A stretch of DNA of 64,000 bases from Methylobacterium aquaticum (GTDB lineage: Bacteria > Pseudomonadota > Alphaproteobacteria > Rhizobiales > Beijerinckiaceae), in assembly GCF_016804325.1 (NCBI RefSeq), contig NZ_CP043627.1:6283501-6347500 (forward strand), in the 5' to 3' direction. The position numbers and the translations under genes were made by a program. Below the pieces are notes generated by a model that worked only from the letters and a program-made list of their open reading frames with translations, did not search any database and was not told the origin of the DNA. This document shows positions 28,585-37,414 of this stretch, one piece after another. The number at the start of each line of letters is the position of its first letter. The stretch's first letter is position 1.

Positions 28585-29073
28585 ACGACGCGCGAAGACC
28601 TCACGGAAAAGCTGCTCGACATCAAGCGCGAGAAGGGCTGGACCTGGAAGCACATCCAGGACGAGATCGGCGGGATCTCGCCGATCCTGATCACCGCCGC
28701 CTGCATGGGCCAGATGAAGCTGCCCAAGGCCCAGGCCGCCAAGGCCGCCGCCCTGTTCGGCCTCTCGGCGGCCGAGGAGCGGATGCTGAACGAGGCGCCC
28801 TATCGCGGCTCGATCCCCCAGATGCCGCCGACCGACCCGCTGGTCTACCGCTTCTACGAGCTGGTGATGGTCTACGGTACCACCTGGAAGGAAATGATCC
28901 AGGAGGAGTTCGGCGACGGCATCATGTCGGCGATCGACTTCAACATGACGATGGAGCGCGAGCCCAACACCAAGGGCGACCGGGTGAAACTCCAGATGTC
29001 GGGCAAATTTCTTCCGTACAAGTATTATGGCAACGAGGAGGGCGTTCCAGAATACGGTTTCAGGGAACCATGA
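28585..29073 (+). CDS. cynS: Cyanate hydratase (cyanase) with ACG at the expected start
   Basis: The conserved protein begins xTREDLTEKLLDIKREKGWTW, but the codon where the initiator Met belongs (28585) is ACG, with a good GGGGGAGAG ribosome site 6-8 bases before it. The first in-frame ATG (28705) would remove 40 residues, including the N-terminal helix-turn-helix-like DNA-binding-fold domain that builds the decamer. The catalytic domain is intact: VYRFYELV (Arg, Glu) and GDGIMSAIDF (Ser). The full length would be 162 residues. Cyanase converts cyanate plus bicarbonate to ammonia and CO2. Either ACG initiates weakly, or the start was mutated or miscalled. An IS630 element sits nine bases past the stop. 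Confidence 0.88.
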   Translation, partial: TTREDLTEKLLDIKREKGWTWKHIQDEIGGISPILITAACMGQMKLPKAQAAKAAALFGLSAAEERMLNEAPYRGSIPQMPPTDPLVYRFYELVMVYGTTWKEMIQEEFGDGIMSAIDFNMTMEREPNTKGDRVKLQMSGKFLPYKYYGNEEGVPEYGFREP

Positions 29074-29163
29074 GCATGTCATACCAACGGCCGGTGAGTG
29101 TGACTCGGCGTGTTGCTCCGCGGCTTGGCTTCTGATTCGGTTGCCGGATCAGGAGAGATCGCC

Positions 29164-29673
29164 ATGGCCGGGATCGCTATCACCCGCACGGATTTGACCG
29201 CCGAGGAGTTGCGCGCGGCCTCCTCCAAGGCACCGAGCATTCCGGCGGCCCGTCGGATGCTGGCGCTCGCTCTGGTGCTGGAGGGCGCCGACCGCACCAG
29301 AGCGGCCCGCTCCTGTGGGATGGACCGCCAGACCCTGCGCGACTGGGTGCATCGCTACAACGCCGAGGGTCTGGCGGGTCTGCGCGACCGTAAGGCGCCG
29401 GGCCGCGCCGCCAAGCTGACGCCCGAGCAGATGCAGCAACTCGCCGCCCTGGTCGAGGCGGGGCCGGACGTGGACACGGATGGCGTGGTGCGCTGGCGCC
29501 GGGTCGACCTGCAGGCGCGCATCAGGGAGCTGTTCGGGGTCGAGATGCACGAGCGTACGGTCGGCAAGCACTTGGCCAAGCTCGGCTTCGTGCGGCTCTC
29601 GGTGCGCCCGCAGCATCCCAAGGCCGACGAGGCGGCACAGAAGGCTTTTAAAAAACCTTCGCCTCGCGGGTGA
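29164..29673 (+). CDS. IS630 transposase, N-terminal frame
   Basis: 169 residues from the ATG at 29164 (MAGIAITRTDLTAEELRAAS). It has a helix-turn-helix (ALVLEGADRTRAARSCGMDRQTLRDWVHRYNAEG) and a winged-helix second HTH region with HERTVGKHLAKLGFVRLSVRPQHPKADE, the standard IS630 DNA-binding half. It ends after an A6 run (29650-29655) at the TGA of 29671. The product is probably joined to the next frame by -1 slippage on the A-run. Confidence 0.88.
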   Translation: MAGIAITRTDLTAEELRAASSKAPSIPAARRMLALALVLEGADRTRAARSCGMDRQTLRDWVHRYNAEGLAGLRDRKAPGRAAKLTPEQMQQLAALVEAGPDVDTDGVVRWRRVDLQARIRELFGVEMHERTVGKHLAKLGFVRLSVRPQHPKADEAAQKAFKKPSPRG

Positions 29674-30245
29674 CGGAACTCCTCCCCGAGACCGCCCACG
29701 GCAAGCCGCTCGAGATCTGGTTCCAGGACGAGGCCCGCGTCGGCCAGCAGGGCACGCTGACGCGGGTCTGGGCGCGCAAGGGGACACGCCCGCGAGCGCC
29801 GCGCGACCAGCGCTACAAGTGGACATACCTGTTCGGAGCGGCCTGCCCGGCGCGGGGCACCAGCGCGGCTCTGGTGCTGCCGACGGTCAACACCGCGATG
29901 ATGTCGCTGCATCTGGCCGAGATCAGCCGGCAGGTGGCGCCCGGCGCGCACGCGATCCTGGTGCTGGACGGGGCTGGCTATCACGGCACCGCCAAGAAGC
30001 CTCGCCCGCGCGGCCTGGTGGTGCCGGACAACATCACGTTGCTACACTTGCCGGCCTCGTCTCCAGAGCTGAACCCGATCGAGTTGGTCTGGCAGTACCT
30101 GCGCCAGAACAAGCTCGCCCACCGGGTCTACCGCACCTACCAGCAGATCGTCGACGCCTGCTGCGACGCCTGGAACTTCTTCGCCAACGACCCAGACCTC
30201 GTCACCTCCATCACCGCGCGGGACTGGGCACAGGTCAAACTTTAG
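29670..30245 (+). CDS. IS630 transposase, C-terminal DDE frame
   Basis: 191 residues if read from the GTG at 29670, but the homologous reading starts earlier (TFASRVTELLPETAHG), in the -1 frame relative to the first part. The catalytic triad is present: Asp in FQDEARVG, Asp in LVLDGAGYHG and Glu in SSPELNPIELVW. No stop lies between the slip site and the GTG, so a fused transposase of about 360 residues is expected. The copy looks intact and potentially active. Confidence 0.9.
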   Translation: MTELLPETAHGKPLEIWFQDEARVGQQGTLTRVWARKGTRPRAPRDQRYKWTYLFGAACPARGTSAALVLPTVNTAMMSLHLAEISRQVAPGAHAILVLDGAGYHGTAKKPRPRGLVVPDNITLLHLPASSPELNPIELVWQYLRQNKLAHRVYRTYQQIVDACCDAWNFFANDPDLVTSITARDWAQVKL

Positions 30246-30364
30246 GGCCGTTGGTATCACCCATCAAATAGATTGAGGTAAAATATTTTATTCGATTTGT
30301 CCGACGGCGTCCGATCAAGCGATTCCCACGACACGGAGTCGTGGGACCGGCCGCTCCACGCGCG

Positions 30365-31162
30365 CTATGAGAGGTGGAAACGGCGCAACATCGGAAGGCC
30401 GCAGGCGTCGCAGACCTCCTTGAATTTCGTGAGTCGCTCGATCGGAACCAGGGCGTGATTCCACGCCGCGTTGTCGAACAGCACTTCCCCGTCATGGATC
30501 GCCATGTCCGGGCGCAGCCTGAAATCCAGATAGCCGACGTTGTGCAAAAGGGCGTTCATCGGGCCGCGCTTTGCCGGGCCAACGACCTCGGCAAAGATCA
30601 TCGGACGGTCCCGCATGATCGTCTCGCGGGCGCCATTCAAGAATGCGTATTCATGTCCCTCGATATCGGCCTTGATGACACCGATGAAATCAGACACGTT
30701 CACGTCATCGAACCGCTTCACCGGCACCTCGATGATGGAGTGAGGCTGCTGGAATTCACTTTCCAGCGACGCACTGGTCTCGACGAGGCCGTGACGCGGA
30801 TCGGGAATATGTAACGATGCGACTCCGTTCCTGTCGCTCAAAGCGACTTCATGGACTTCGACTTTGTCCTGCAAGCCGTTGATGGAAAGATTTTTGCGGA
30901 AAATGTCGAGCACCGGTGGCAGCGGCTCGAATGCGATGACTTTCCTGTCCGGCGCGAGGACCGAAGCCATGATCGAGTAGATGCCGGTATTTGCCCCGAC
31001 GTCGATAAAGGCACCATCCACCCGCAGCAATGTCGCCATCATCAAGAATGGAAGCGGCGCCTCGTACACTCCGGCTGCGATTTGCTGCGCGACGGCGTCC
31101 ATTCCGTCCGAACTATCTAAATCGAATGTCTTTCCCGCGAAATTCACATGTAATATTGACAT
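30365..31162 (-). CDS. FkbM family methyltransferase
   Basis: 265 residues from the ATG at 31162 (MSILHVNFAGKTFDLDSS); two codons upstream of an alternative start is MVGGAT. The SAM-binding Rossmann fold is clear: FIDVGANTGIYSIMAS (motif I), VIAFEPLPPVLDIFRKNL, then IGVIKADIEGHEYAFLNGA and IFAEVVG. FkbM enzymes O-methylate sugars or polyketide-like groups; the acceptor is unknown. Codon choice and base composition are less GC-rich than in the neighbours, and the gene lies between an IS element and a gene-poor stretch, which suggests acquisition by transfer. Confidence 0.83.
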   Translation of the reverse strand: MSILHVNFAGKTFDLDSSDGMDAVAQQIAAGVYEAPLPFLMMATLLRVDGAFIDVGANTGIYSIMASVLAPDRKVIAFEPLPPVLDIFRKNLSINGLQDKVEVHEVALSDRNGVASLHIPDPRHGLVETSASLESEFQQPHSIIEVPVKRFDDVNVSDFIGVIKADIEGHEYAFLNGARETIMRDRPMIFAEVVGPAKRGPMNALLHNVGYLDFRLRPDMAIHDGEVLFDNAAWNHALVPIERLTKFKEVCDACGLPMLRRFHLS

Positions 31163-31827
31163 CGTTGCTCCCCCTACCATCTGGCAAAGTCTTTGCCGCT
31201 ATGGCCAACATGTCACGGCTGGATCTCTCGCTTGGTCCGAACGCTGTCGGCAGGATCGAGACGACGCCCTGCCGGCGACGAGGACGACATAGGGTGCCTG
31301 CCGGTCATCCGATTTGCGATCGACGGCGTCGCGATGCGGAAACCGGCGTCGCCCAATGCCGGCGCGGGCGAGTTGACTCGATATCATCTCGAATCGTCGA
31401 GGCATCGGAGGATGGATCCGCTCGGTGGCCGGCCATTCGATGATCCGATCCTAATCGATGATCCGATCCTCAAGGCGCGGACCGGTCCATGCGAGCACCC
31501 GTGCTGCGACCGATAGCCCAGGCGCGCTCGCGCGAACAACGACGAAGTGCAGAACCTCGGCGCCAAGCCAGGCAGCGCCGGATCTCCCCGGAGTGCCGCC
31601 CCCGAAGCGACGCCGCCCGCGGCCGGAGCCGCAACCTGCGCCGGCCGCCGGCGTCCCGCCTCACCTTGCCATCCCTCTCGCGATCGGATAAAGGCCCGCC
31701 CATCCCACACGCGGAGTCGGCCTCATGCCTGAATGAGGCGTTTCCGGTGGCCGGTCGCCCTTTGGCCCATCGCCTCTGGCACCGGTCGCTTCCTCCGCGG
31801 CGGTGACAACCGGAGAGAACACAGACC
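31163..31827. other. Gene-free 665-base interval before rpsB
   Basis: No convincing gene on either strand; the open frames here are short or antisense. A 16-base direct repeat (TCGATGATCCGATCCT at 31438-31453 and 31455-31470) lies in the middle. The AT-richer left half goes with the FkbM gene; the right half should contain the rpsB promoter and leader. No S2 autoregulatory structure could be recognised by eye. Confidence 0.45.
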
Positions 31828-32877
31828 ATGGCCCTTCCCGACTTCACCATGCGCCAGCTGCTCGAGGCCGGCTCCCACTTCGGCCACCAGGCGCACCGCT
31901 GGAACCCGAAGATGCAGTCGTACATCTTCGGCACCCGCAACAACATCCACATCATCGACCTCGCCCAGACCGTGCCGGCGCTCGCCCAGGCGCTGCAGGC
32001 GGTGAGCGACACCGTCGCCAAGGGCGGCCGGGTGCTGTTCGTCGGCACCAAGCGCCAGGCGGCCGACACCATCGCGGACGCGGCCAAGCGCTCGGCCCAG
32101 TACTACGTGAACTCGCGCTGGCTCGGCGGCACGCTGACCAACTGGAAGACCATCTCGGGCTCGATCCAGCGCCTGCGCAAGGTCGACGAGACCCTCGCCG
32201 GCGGCGGCCAGGGCCTCACCAAGAAGGAGCGCCTGATGCTGTCCCGCGAGAAGGACAAGCTCGAGAAGGCGCTCGGCGGCATCAAGGACATGGGCGGCGT
32301 GCCCGACCTGCTGTTCGTGATCGACACCAACAAGGAGCAGCTGGCGATCAAGGAGGCGAACCGCCTCAAGATCCCGGTGGCGGCCATCGTCGACACCAAC
32401 TGCAACCCGGACGGCATCACCTACGTCGTCCCGGCCAACGACGATGCCGGCCGCGCCATCGCGCTCTACTGCGACCTCGTCGCCCGCGCGGCGATCGACG
32501 GCATCTCGCGCGGCCAGGGCGCGCTCGGCATCGACCTCGGCGAGTCCGACGAGCCGATGGCCGAGGAGCTGCCGGCGCTCGCCAACGAGCCCGAGGTGGT
32601 GCCGGTCGACGTCACCGAGCCGTATGTCGGCGAGCCCTTCGAGCTGCTGGCCGCCCCCCGCGGCGCGCCGGACGACCTGACCAAGCTCACGGGCGTCGGC
32701 CCGCAGCTGGTGCAGAAGCTCAACGACGCCGGCATCTACCATTACTGGCAGATCGCCGCGATGTCCGCCGACGACATCGCCAAGGTCGATGCCGACCTGA
32801 AGCTCAACGGCCGCTTCGAGCGCGACGGCTGGGTGAACCAGGCCCGCGGCTTCGTCGAGGCCGCCGCCGCCGCGTAA
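31828..32877 (+). CDS. rpsB: 30S ribosomal protein S2 with C-terminal helix-hairpin-helix extension
   Basis: 349 residues. The S2 core (about 1-250) has [57 protein letters not shown] and AVVDTN-type [13 protein letters not shown]. The extra roughly 90 residues contain an acidic linker and [21 protein letters not shown], a helix-hairpin-helix like those appended to several alphaproteobacterial ribosomal and Nuo proteins. S2 joins the small subunit late, near the mRNA exit. It starts the cluster with tsf, pyrH and frr. Confidence 0.97.
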   Translation: MALPDFTMRQLLEAGSHFGHQAHRWNPKMQSYIFGTRNNIHIIDLAQTVPALAQALQAVSDTVAKGGRVLFVGTKRQAADTIADAAKRSAQYYVNSRWLGGTLTNWKTISGSIQRLRKVDETLAGGGQGLTKKERLMLSREKDKLEKALGGIKDMGGVPDLLFVIDTNKEQLAIKEANRLKIPVAAIVDTNCNPDGITYVVPANDDAGRAIALYCDLVARAAIDGISRGQGALGIDLGESDEPMAEELPALANEPEVVPVDVTEPYVGEPFELLAAPRGAPDDLTKLTGVGPQLVQKLNDAGIYHYWQIAAMSADDIAKVDADLKLNGRFERDGWVNQARGFVEAAAAA

Positions 32878-32936
32878 CGCCGGCACGGTTCTCGCGCGGG
32901 GCGCGTCGACCCTGCGGACCTGACGACTCTTCCAAG

Positions 32937-32969
32937 CCCGGCGCCGCCACGGCGCCGGGTTCCCTTTAT
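32937..32969 (+). terminator. Hairpin between rpsB and tsf
   Basis: A perfect 9-bp stem (CCCGGCGCC / GGCGCCGGG) with loop GCCAC is followed by TTCCCTTTATT. The T-run is broken, so it likely reduces rather than stops transcription into tsf, a known kind of rpsB/tsf attenuation. Confidence 0.6.
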
Positions 32970-33028
32970 TCCGCCGACCCGCGCCGCGCCTCCCGCGGCG
33001 CCGGGGCGCCAATCGAGAGGATCCCACG

Positions 33029-33952
33029 ATGGCCAACATCACGGCAGCGATGGTCAAGGAGCTGCGCGAGAAGACCGGCGCGGGCATGATGGACTGCAAG
33101 TCGGCCCTCAACGAGACCGCCGGCGACCTCGAGGCGGCCGTGGACTGGCTGCGCAAGAAGGGCCTCGCCAAGGCCGCCAAGAAGGCCGGCCGCGTCGCCG
33201 CCGAGGGCCTGGTCGCGGTCGAGTCCGCCGGCCACCACGCCGCGGTGCTCGAGGTGAACTCCGAGACCGACTTCGTCGCCCGCAACGACGGCTTCCAGGC
33301 CTTCGTCCGCGAGGCCGCCAAGCTGGCGCTCACCGCCGGCGACAGCATCGAGACCCTCGAGGCCGCCAAGTTCCCGGGCGCCGAGACGACGGTCAAGGAC
33401 AAGCTGCAGGAGCTGATCGCCACCATCGGCGAGAACATGACCCTGCGCCGCGTCGCCAAGCTGTCGGTCGAGAAGGGCGTCATCGCCTCCTACGTCCACG
33501 GCCAGGTCTCCGAGGGTCTCGGCAAGATCGGCGTGCTCGTGGCCCTCGAATCGGCCGGCGACGTGACGGTGCTGAGCCAGCTCGGCCGCCAGATCGCCAT
33601 GCACGTCGCGGCGACCAACCCGGTGGCGCTCGACGCCTCGGGCGTCGACGCCGCCACGGTCGAGCGCGAGAGCAACATCCTGCGCGAGAAGAACGCCGGC
33701 AAGCCGGACCACGTGCTGGCCAAGATCGTCGAGAGCGGCCTGAAGAGCTACTACAAGGAGGTCACCCTCCTCGATCAGCCCTTCGTGCACGACTCGTCGA
33801 AGACCGTGGCCCAGGTGCTCAAGGAGTCCGAGGGCAAGGCCGGCGGCCCGGTGAAGCTCACCGGCTTCGTCCGCTACGCGCTCGGCGAGGGCATCGAGAA
33901 GGAAGAGGCGCCGGACTTCGCCGCCGAGGTCGCTGCGGCCGCCAAGGGCTGA
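33029..33952 (+). CDS. tsf: Translation elongation factor Ts
   Basis: 307 residues. The N-terminal UBA-like domain ([20 protein letters not shown]), the core [14 protein letters not shown] and the [13 protein letters not shown] segment match EF-Ts, which exchanges GDP for GTP on EF-Tu. A GAGAGGATCC ribosome site precedes the ATG. It sits in the conserved rpsB-tsf-pyrH-frr order. Confidence 0.98.
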   Translation: MANITAAMVKELREKTGAGMMDCKSALNETAGDLEAAVDWLRKKGLAKAAKKAGRVAAEGLVAVESAGHHAAVLEVNSETDFVARNDGFQAFVREAAKLALTAGDSIETLEAAKFPGAETTVKDKLQELIATIGENMTLRRVAKLSVEKGVIASYVHGQVSEGLGKIGVLVALESAGDVTVLSQLGRQIAMHVAATNPVALDASGVDAATVERESNILREKNAGKPDHVLAKIVESGLKSYYKEVTLLDQPFVHDSSKTVAQVLKESEGKAGGPVKLTGFVRYALGEGIEKEEAPDFAAEVAAAAKG

Positions 33953-33983
33953 TCGGCTCGCGCAGCGCGTGAAGATCTTGAGA

Positions 33984-34013
33984 GGGGGACCCGCGCGGCG
34001 GGTCCCCCTTTTT
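33984..34013 (+). terminator. Rho-independent terminator after tsf
   Basis: A perfect 11-bp stem (GGGGGACCCGC / GCGGGTCCCCC) with loop GCG is followed by TTTTT. It is strong and well placed, 32 bases past the tsf stop, so pyrH probably has its own promoter. Confidence 0.92.
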
Positions 34014-34157
34014 CGTGCCCGCCTGCCGGCCGCCCGGCCGGGCCGATTCCGGTCGGCCGGCGCCTCGACGGGCCGGGATCGACAGGCTAGAACCCGGCCG
34101 ACTCGTAACGACACCTGACGCCGACAGCCGTCCCCGCGGGCGGCCAGAGGAGCGCCC

Positions 34158-34916
34158 ATGCCCGAACTACCGTCGTCGGACCAGCCTCTGCCCGAGCAAG
34201 GCTCGACCCGTTTCCGCCGCGTGCTGGTGAAGCTCTCCGGCGAGGCGCTGGCCGCCCCCGACGGCTACTGGCTGCACCCGCCGACCCTGGCCTCGCTCGC
34301 CGACGACATCGCCCGGGCGGTGGACAAGGGCTTCCAGATCGCGCTCGTGGTCGGCGGCGGCAACGTGATCCGCGGCGCCCGGGTCTCGGCGGCGGGCTGG
34401 ATCGACCGGGCCACGGGTGATTCGCTCGGCATGATGGCGACGGTCATGAACTCGCTGGCGCTCGAGACGGCGCTGAACGCCGCCGGCGTCACCGCCCGCA
34501 CCATGTCGGCGGTGTCGATGCCGACGATCTGCGAGACCTATGCCCGCCAGCCCGCCCTGCACCACCTCGACAAGGGCCAGGTCGTGGTCCTGGCCGGCGG
34601 CACCGGCAACCCGTACTTCACCACCGACACCGCCGCGGTCCTGCGCGCCGCCGAGCTGAAATGCGACGCGGTGCTGAAGGCGACGCAGGTCGACGGCGTC
34701 TATTCCGCCGATCCGAAGACCAATCCGGACGCCGTGCGCTACGAGCGCCTGAGCCACGACGAGGCGATCGCCCGCGACCTCAAGGTGATGGACACCGCCG
34801 CCTTCGCGCTCGCCCGCGACGGCGGCCTGCCGCTGATCGTCGGCTCGGTCCACGCGCCGAGCTCGGTGACGGCGATCCTCACCGGCGCCGCCCGCTCGAC
34901 CCTGGTGGCGCCGTAA
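34158..34916 (+). CDS. pyrH: UMP kinase
   Basis: 252 residues. The amino acid kinase fold is shown by RVLVKLSGEALA, ALVVGGGNVIRGA, the VLAGGTGNPYFTTDTAA loop and KATQVDGVYSADPKTNPDA. It phosphorylates UMP to UDP and is a hexamer controlled by GTP and UTP in other bacteria. The start ATG has AGAGGAGCG upstream. It leads the pyrH-frr-uppS-cdsA-dxr run. Confidence 0.97.
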   Translation: MPELPSSDQPLPEQGSTRFRRVLVKLSGEALAAPDGYWLHPPTLASLADDIARAVDKGFQIALVVGGGNVIRGARVSAAGWIDRATGDSLGMMATVMNSLALETALNAAGVTARTMSAVSMPTICETYARQPALHHLDKGQVVVLAGGTGNPYFTTDTAAVLRAAELKCDAVLKATQVDGVYSADPKTNPDAVRYERLSHDEAIARDLKVMDTAAFALARDGGLPLIVGSVHAPSSVTAILTGAARSTLVAP

Positions 34917-35087
34917 GGCGCTCATCCGAGCGGTCACGGCGCCGTAAAGGCACCCCACCCGGCCGATCGCCGCTCGTAACGATTTGCGGCAGGTCGGGTT
35001 TTGGTTCATTGAAGCCGGATCAGGGCGGCCCCGTCACGGGCGCGCCCTCACTCCCATTCTCCTCCAGACGGCTCGGGACGCGCAGGA

Positions 35088-35654
35088 ATGGCTACCCCTC
35101 CCCCCTTCGACCTCAACGACATCAAGCGGCGCATGCAGGGCGCGCTGAACTCCCTCAAGCACGACCTCGGCTCGCTGCGCACCGGGCGGGCCACGCCCTC
35201 GCTCCTCGACCCGATCCAGGTCGACGCCTACGGCGCCGCGATGTCGATGGCGCAGGTCGCCACCATCAGCGTGCCGGAGCCGCGCCTCCTCAGCGTCTCG
35301 GTCTGGGACCGCGGCATGGTGGCGGCGGTCGAGAAGGCGATCCGCGAATCCGACCTCGGCCTCAACCCGATGACGGAAGGCCAGACCATCCGCCTGCGCA
35401 TCCCCGAGATGAACGAGCAGCGCCGCAAGGAGATGGTCAAGGTCGCGCACAAATATGCCGAGGAGGCCCGCGTCGCGGTCCGCCACGTCCGCCGCGACGG
35501 CCTCGACCACCTGAAGAAGCTGGAGAAGGACGGCGCCATCAGCCAGGACGACGAGAAGCGCCAGGCCGACCAGGTGCAGAAGGCGACCGACCAGCACATC
35601 GCCGAGGTCGACCAGACCCTGGCCTCCAAGGAGAAGGAGATCATGCAGGTCTGA
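35088..35654 (+). CDS. frr: Ribosome recycling factor
   Basis: 188 residues. The two-domain, tRNA-shaped protein shows [36 protein letters not shown], the [29 protein letters not shown] helix and the coiled-coil C-terminus. With EF-G it splits post-termination ribosomes. The 170-base gap to pyrH holds no gene. Confidence 0.97.
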   Translation: MATPPPFDLNDIKRRMQGALNSLKHDLGSLRTGRATPSLLDPIQVDAYGAAMSMAQVATISVPEPRLLSVSVWDRGMVAAVEKAIRESDLGLNPMTEGQTIRLRIPEMNEQRRKEMVKVAHKYAEEARVAVRHVRRDGLDHLKKLEKDGAISQDDEKRQADQVQKATDQHIAEVDQTLASKEKEIMQV

Positions 35655-35732
35655 GATCCAGGCCGGCATGACGGACGAGAGCGCGTGGGGAGCGCGGAGC
35701 CGCGGGGCGGCTCCGCCGGGGTCGGGGCCAGC

Positions 35733-36551
35733 ATGGCAGGCGACAGCGAGACGGTGACCCTGCTGGAGGCAGGCCGAGACCAGGACCAGGGTCAGGGCCA
35801 GTCGGTGCCCGGCCCGGCGGGCGCACCCTCCCCGGGCGGGGCGATGCCGCGCCACGTCGCCATCATCATGGACGGCAACGGCCGCTGGGCCGCCCGCCGC
35901 GGGTTGCCGCGGGTCGAGGGCCATCGCCGCGGGGTCGAGGCGGTGCGCCGCGCCGTACGCTCGGCGATCGACCTCCGGATCCCCTACCTCACGATCTACA
36001 GCTTCTCCTCCGAGAACTGGCGCCGGCCCGCCGCCGAGGTGGCGGACCTGATGGGCCTGCTCAAGCTGTTCGTGCGCCGCGACCTCGCCGACCTGCACGC
36101 CAACGGCGTGCGGGTGCGGATCATCGGCGAGCGCGACGGCCTGCCGGGCGACATCGCCGGCCTCCTGCGCGAGGCCGAGGAGCGCACCGCCCGCAACACC
36201 AAGCTGACGCTGGTCGTGGCCTTCAACTATGGCGGGCGCCAGGAGATCCTGCGCGCCGTTCAGACCCTCGCCCGGGCGGTGGCCGAGGGGCGGCTCTCGC
36301 CCGAGGCGATCGACGCCGCGGCGATGACGGGCGCCCTCGACACCGACGGCATCCCCGATCCCGACCTCGTCATCCGCACCTCCGGCGAGCAGCGGGTCTC
36401 GAATTTCCTGACCTGGCAGACCGCCTATTCCGAGTTCGTGTTCGTGCCGGATTTCTGGCCGGATTTCGACCACGCCACCTTCCTCGCCGCGATCGGCGAG
36501 TTCCAGAGCCGCGACCGCCGCTTCGGCGGCCTCAGCGCCCGGGCGGGGTGA
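35733..36551 (+). CDS. uppS: Undecaprenyl diphosphate synthase (cis-prenyltransferase)
   Basis: 272 residues from the ATG at 35733; an upstream start at 35685 is also open. A low-complexity leader of about 40 residues (Gln/Gly-rich) precedes the catalytic domain, which begins [15 protein letters not shown] with the catalytic Asp in MDGNGRW. Further family marks are [11 protein letters not shown] and the C-terminal [19 protein letters not shown]. It builds C55-PP, the lipid carrier for peptidoglycan and polysaccharides, from IPP made by the MEP pathway. Its stop overlaps the cdsA start (TGATG). Confidence 0.96.
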   Translation: MAGDSETVTLLEAGRDQDQGQGQSVPGPAGAPSPGGAMPRHVAIIMDGNGRWAARRGLPRVEGHRRGVEAVRRAVRSAIDLRIPYLTIYSFSSENWRRPAAEVADLMGLLKLFVRRDLADLHANGVRVRIIGERDGLPGDIAGLLREAEERTARNTKLTLVVAFNYGGRQEILRAVQTLARAVAEGRLSPEAIDAAAMTGALDTDGIPDPDLVIRTSGEQRVSNFLTWQTAYSEFVFVPDFWPDFDHATFLAAIGEFQSRDRRFGGLSARAG

Positions 36552-37414
36552 TGGCGGAGAACGGCATCAAGGCCCCCGGGACGGGCCGTCCGGCCTGGCC
36601 GGCGACGGAGCTCGGCGCCCGCACGGTCTCCGGGATCGTGCTCGGCCTCCTGGTGCTGGGCGCGACGCTGAACGGCGGGTGGATCTTCGCGGTGGTCTGG
36701 TTCCTCGCCGGCCTCGCGGTGGTGGGCGAGTGGCTCGCCATCACCCGCACCGCCCCCCACCGGCCGCTGCTCGCCATCGCGGGCCTCGTGCTCTTCGGCG
36801 TGGTGGCGGGGGCGCGGCTCCCGGTCCCGACCTTCTGGCTCGTGGCGGCGACGGGTCTCGGCCTCGCGCTCCTCGCGCTCCTCGCCCGTCCGGCCGCGGG
36901 GCGGATCTGGGCGCCGGCGAGCCTCGCCTGCGCCCTCGTCGTCGCCCTGGTGCCGGTGCTCCTGCGCGACGATCCCCGCATCGGGCTCGCCGGCCCGCTC
37001 TGGCTGTTCGGCGTGGTCTGGACCACCGACATCGCCGCCTACTTCACCGGCCGGTCGCTCGGCGGACCGAAGCTGTGGCCGGCGGTGAGCCCGAAGAAGA
37101 CCTGGTCGGGCTTCTGCGGCGGGCTTCTCGCCGCGACGATCGTCGGCGGCGCGGTGGCGGCCGGCGCGCGCCAGCTCGGCGCCACCGAGGCGCTGTCGCT
37201 GCCTCTGGCCTGCGCGCTCTCGGCCCTCGCCTCGGTGATGAGCCAGGGCGGCGACCTCGCCGAATCGGCCCTCAAGCGCGCCTACGGCGCCAAGGATTCC
37301 GGCCGCCTGATCCCGGGCCATGGCGGCGTGATGGACCGCCTCGACGGCTTCTTCGCCGTGGCCCTCCTCGCCGGCCTCCTGCTCGTCGGCCTCACTCTCA
37401 CGGGACAGCCATGA
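36551..37414 (+). CDS. cdsA: Phosphatidate cytidylyltransferase
   Basis: 287 residues with about seven hydrophobic membrane segments. The CDP-diglyceride synthetase signature is at the C-terminal side: SPKKTWSGFCGG, SQGGDLAESALKRAYGAKDSGRLIPGHGGVMDRLD. It makes CDP-diacylglycerol from phosphatidate and CTP in the inner membrane. It overlaps uppS by one base and dxr by four (ATGA), so this trio is translationally coupled. Confidence 0.96.
   Translation: MAENGIKAPGTGRPAWPATELGARTVSGIVLGLLVLGATLNGGWIFAVVWFLAGLAVVGEWLAITRTAPHRPLLAIAGLVLFGVVAGARLPVPTFWLVAATGLGLALLALLARPAAGRIWAPASLACALVVALVPVLLRDDPRIGLAGPLWLFGVVWTTDIAAYFTGRSLGGPKLWPAVSPKKTWSGFCGGLLAATIVGGAVAAGARQLGATEALSLPLACALSALASVMSQGGDLAESALKRAYGAKDSGRLIPGHGGVMDRLDGFFAVALLAGLLLVGLTLTGQP

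Larger units (their letters stand above)
29082..30256 (+). mobile_element. IS630-family insertion sequence
   Basis: 1175 bases bounded by inverted ends TACCAACGGCC and GGCCGTTGGTA, with TA at each border as expected for the TA target duplication of IS630/Tc1-mariner elements. It encodes a two-frame transposase. It lies between cynS and the FkbM methyltransferase. The same terminal sequence bounds the two 123-bp elements at 14706 and 62219. Confidence 0.92.

Noticed and set aside
31438..31470. 16-base direct repeat TCGATGATCCGATCCT x2
   Set aside because: Only two copies one base apart in gene-free DNA; most simply a slippage duplication without evident function.
31723..33483. Minus-strand frame across rpsB and tsf
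   Set aside because: Antisense of two certain ribosomal/translation genes; no motif.
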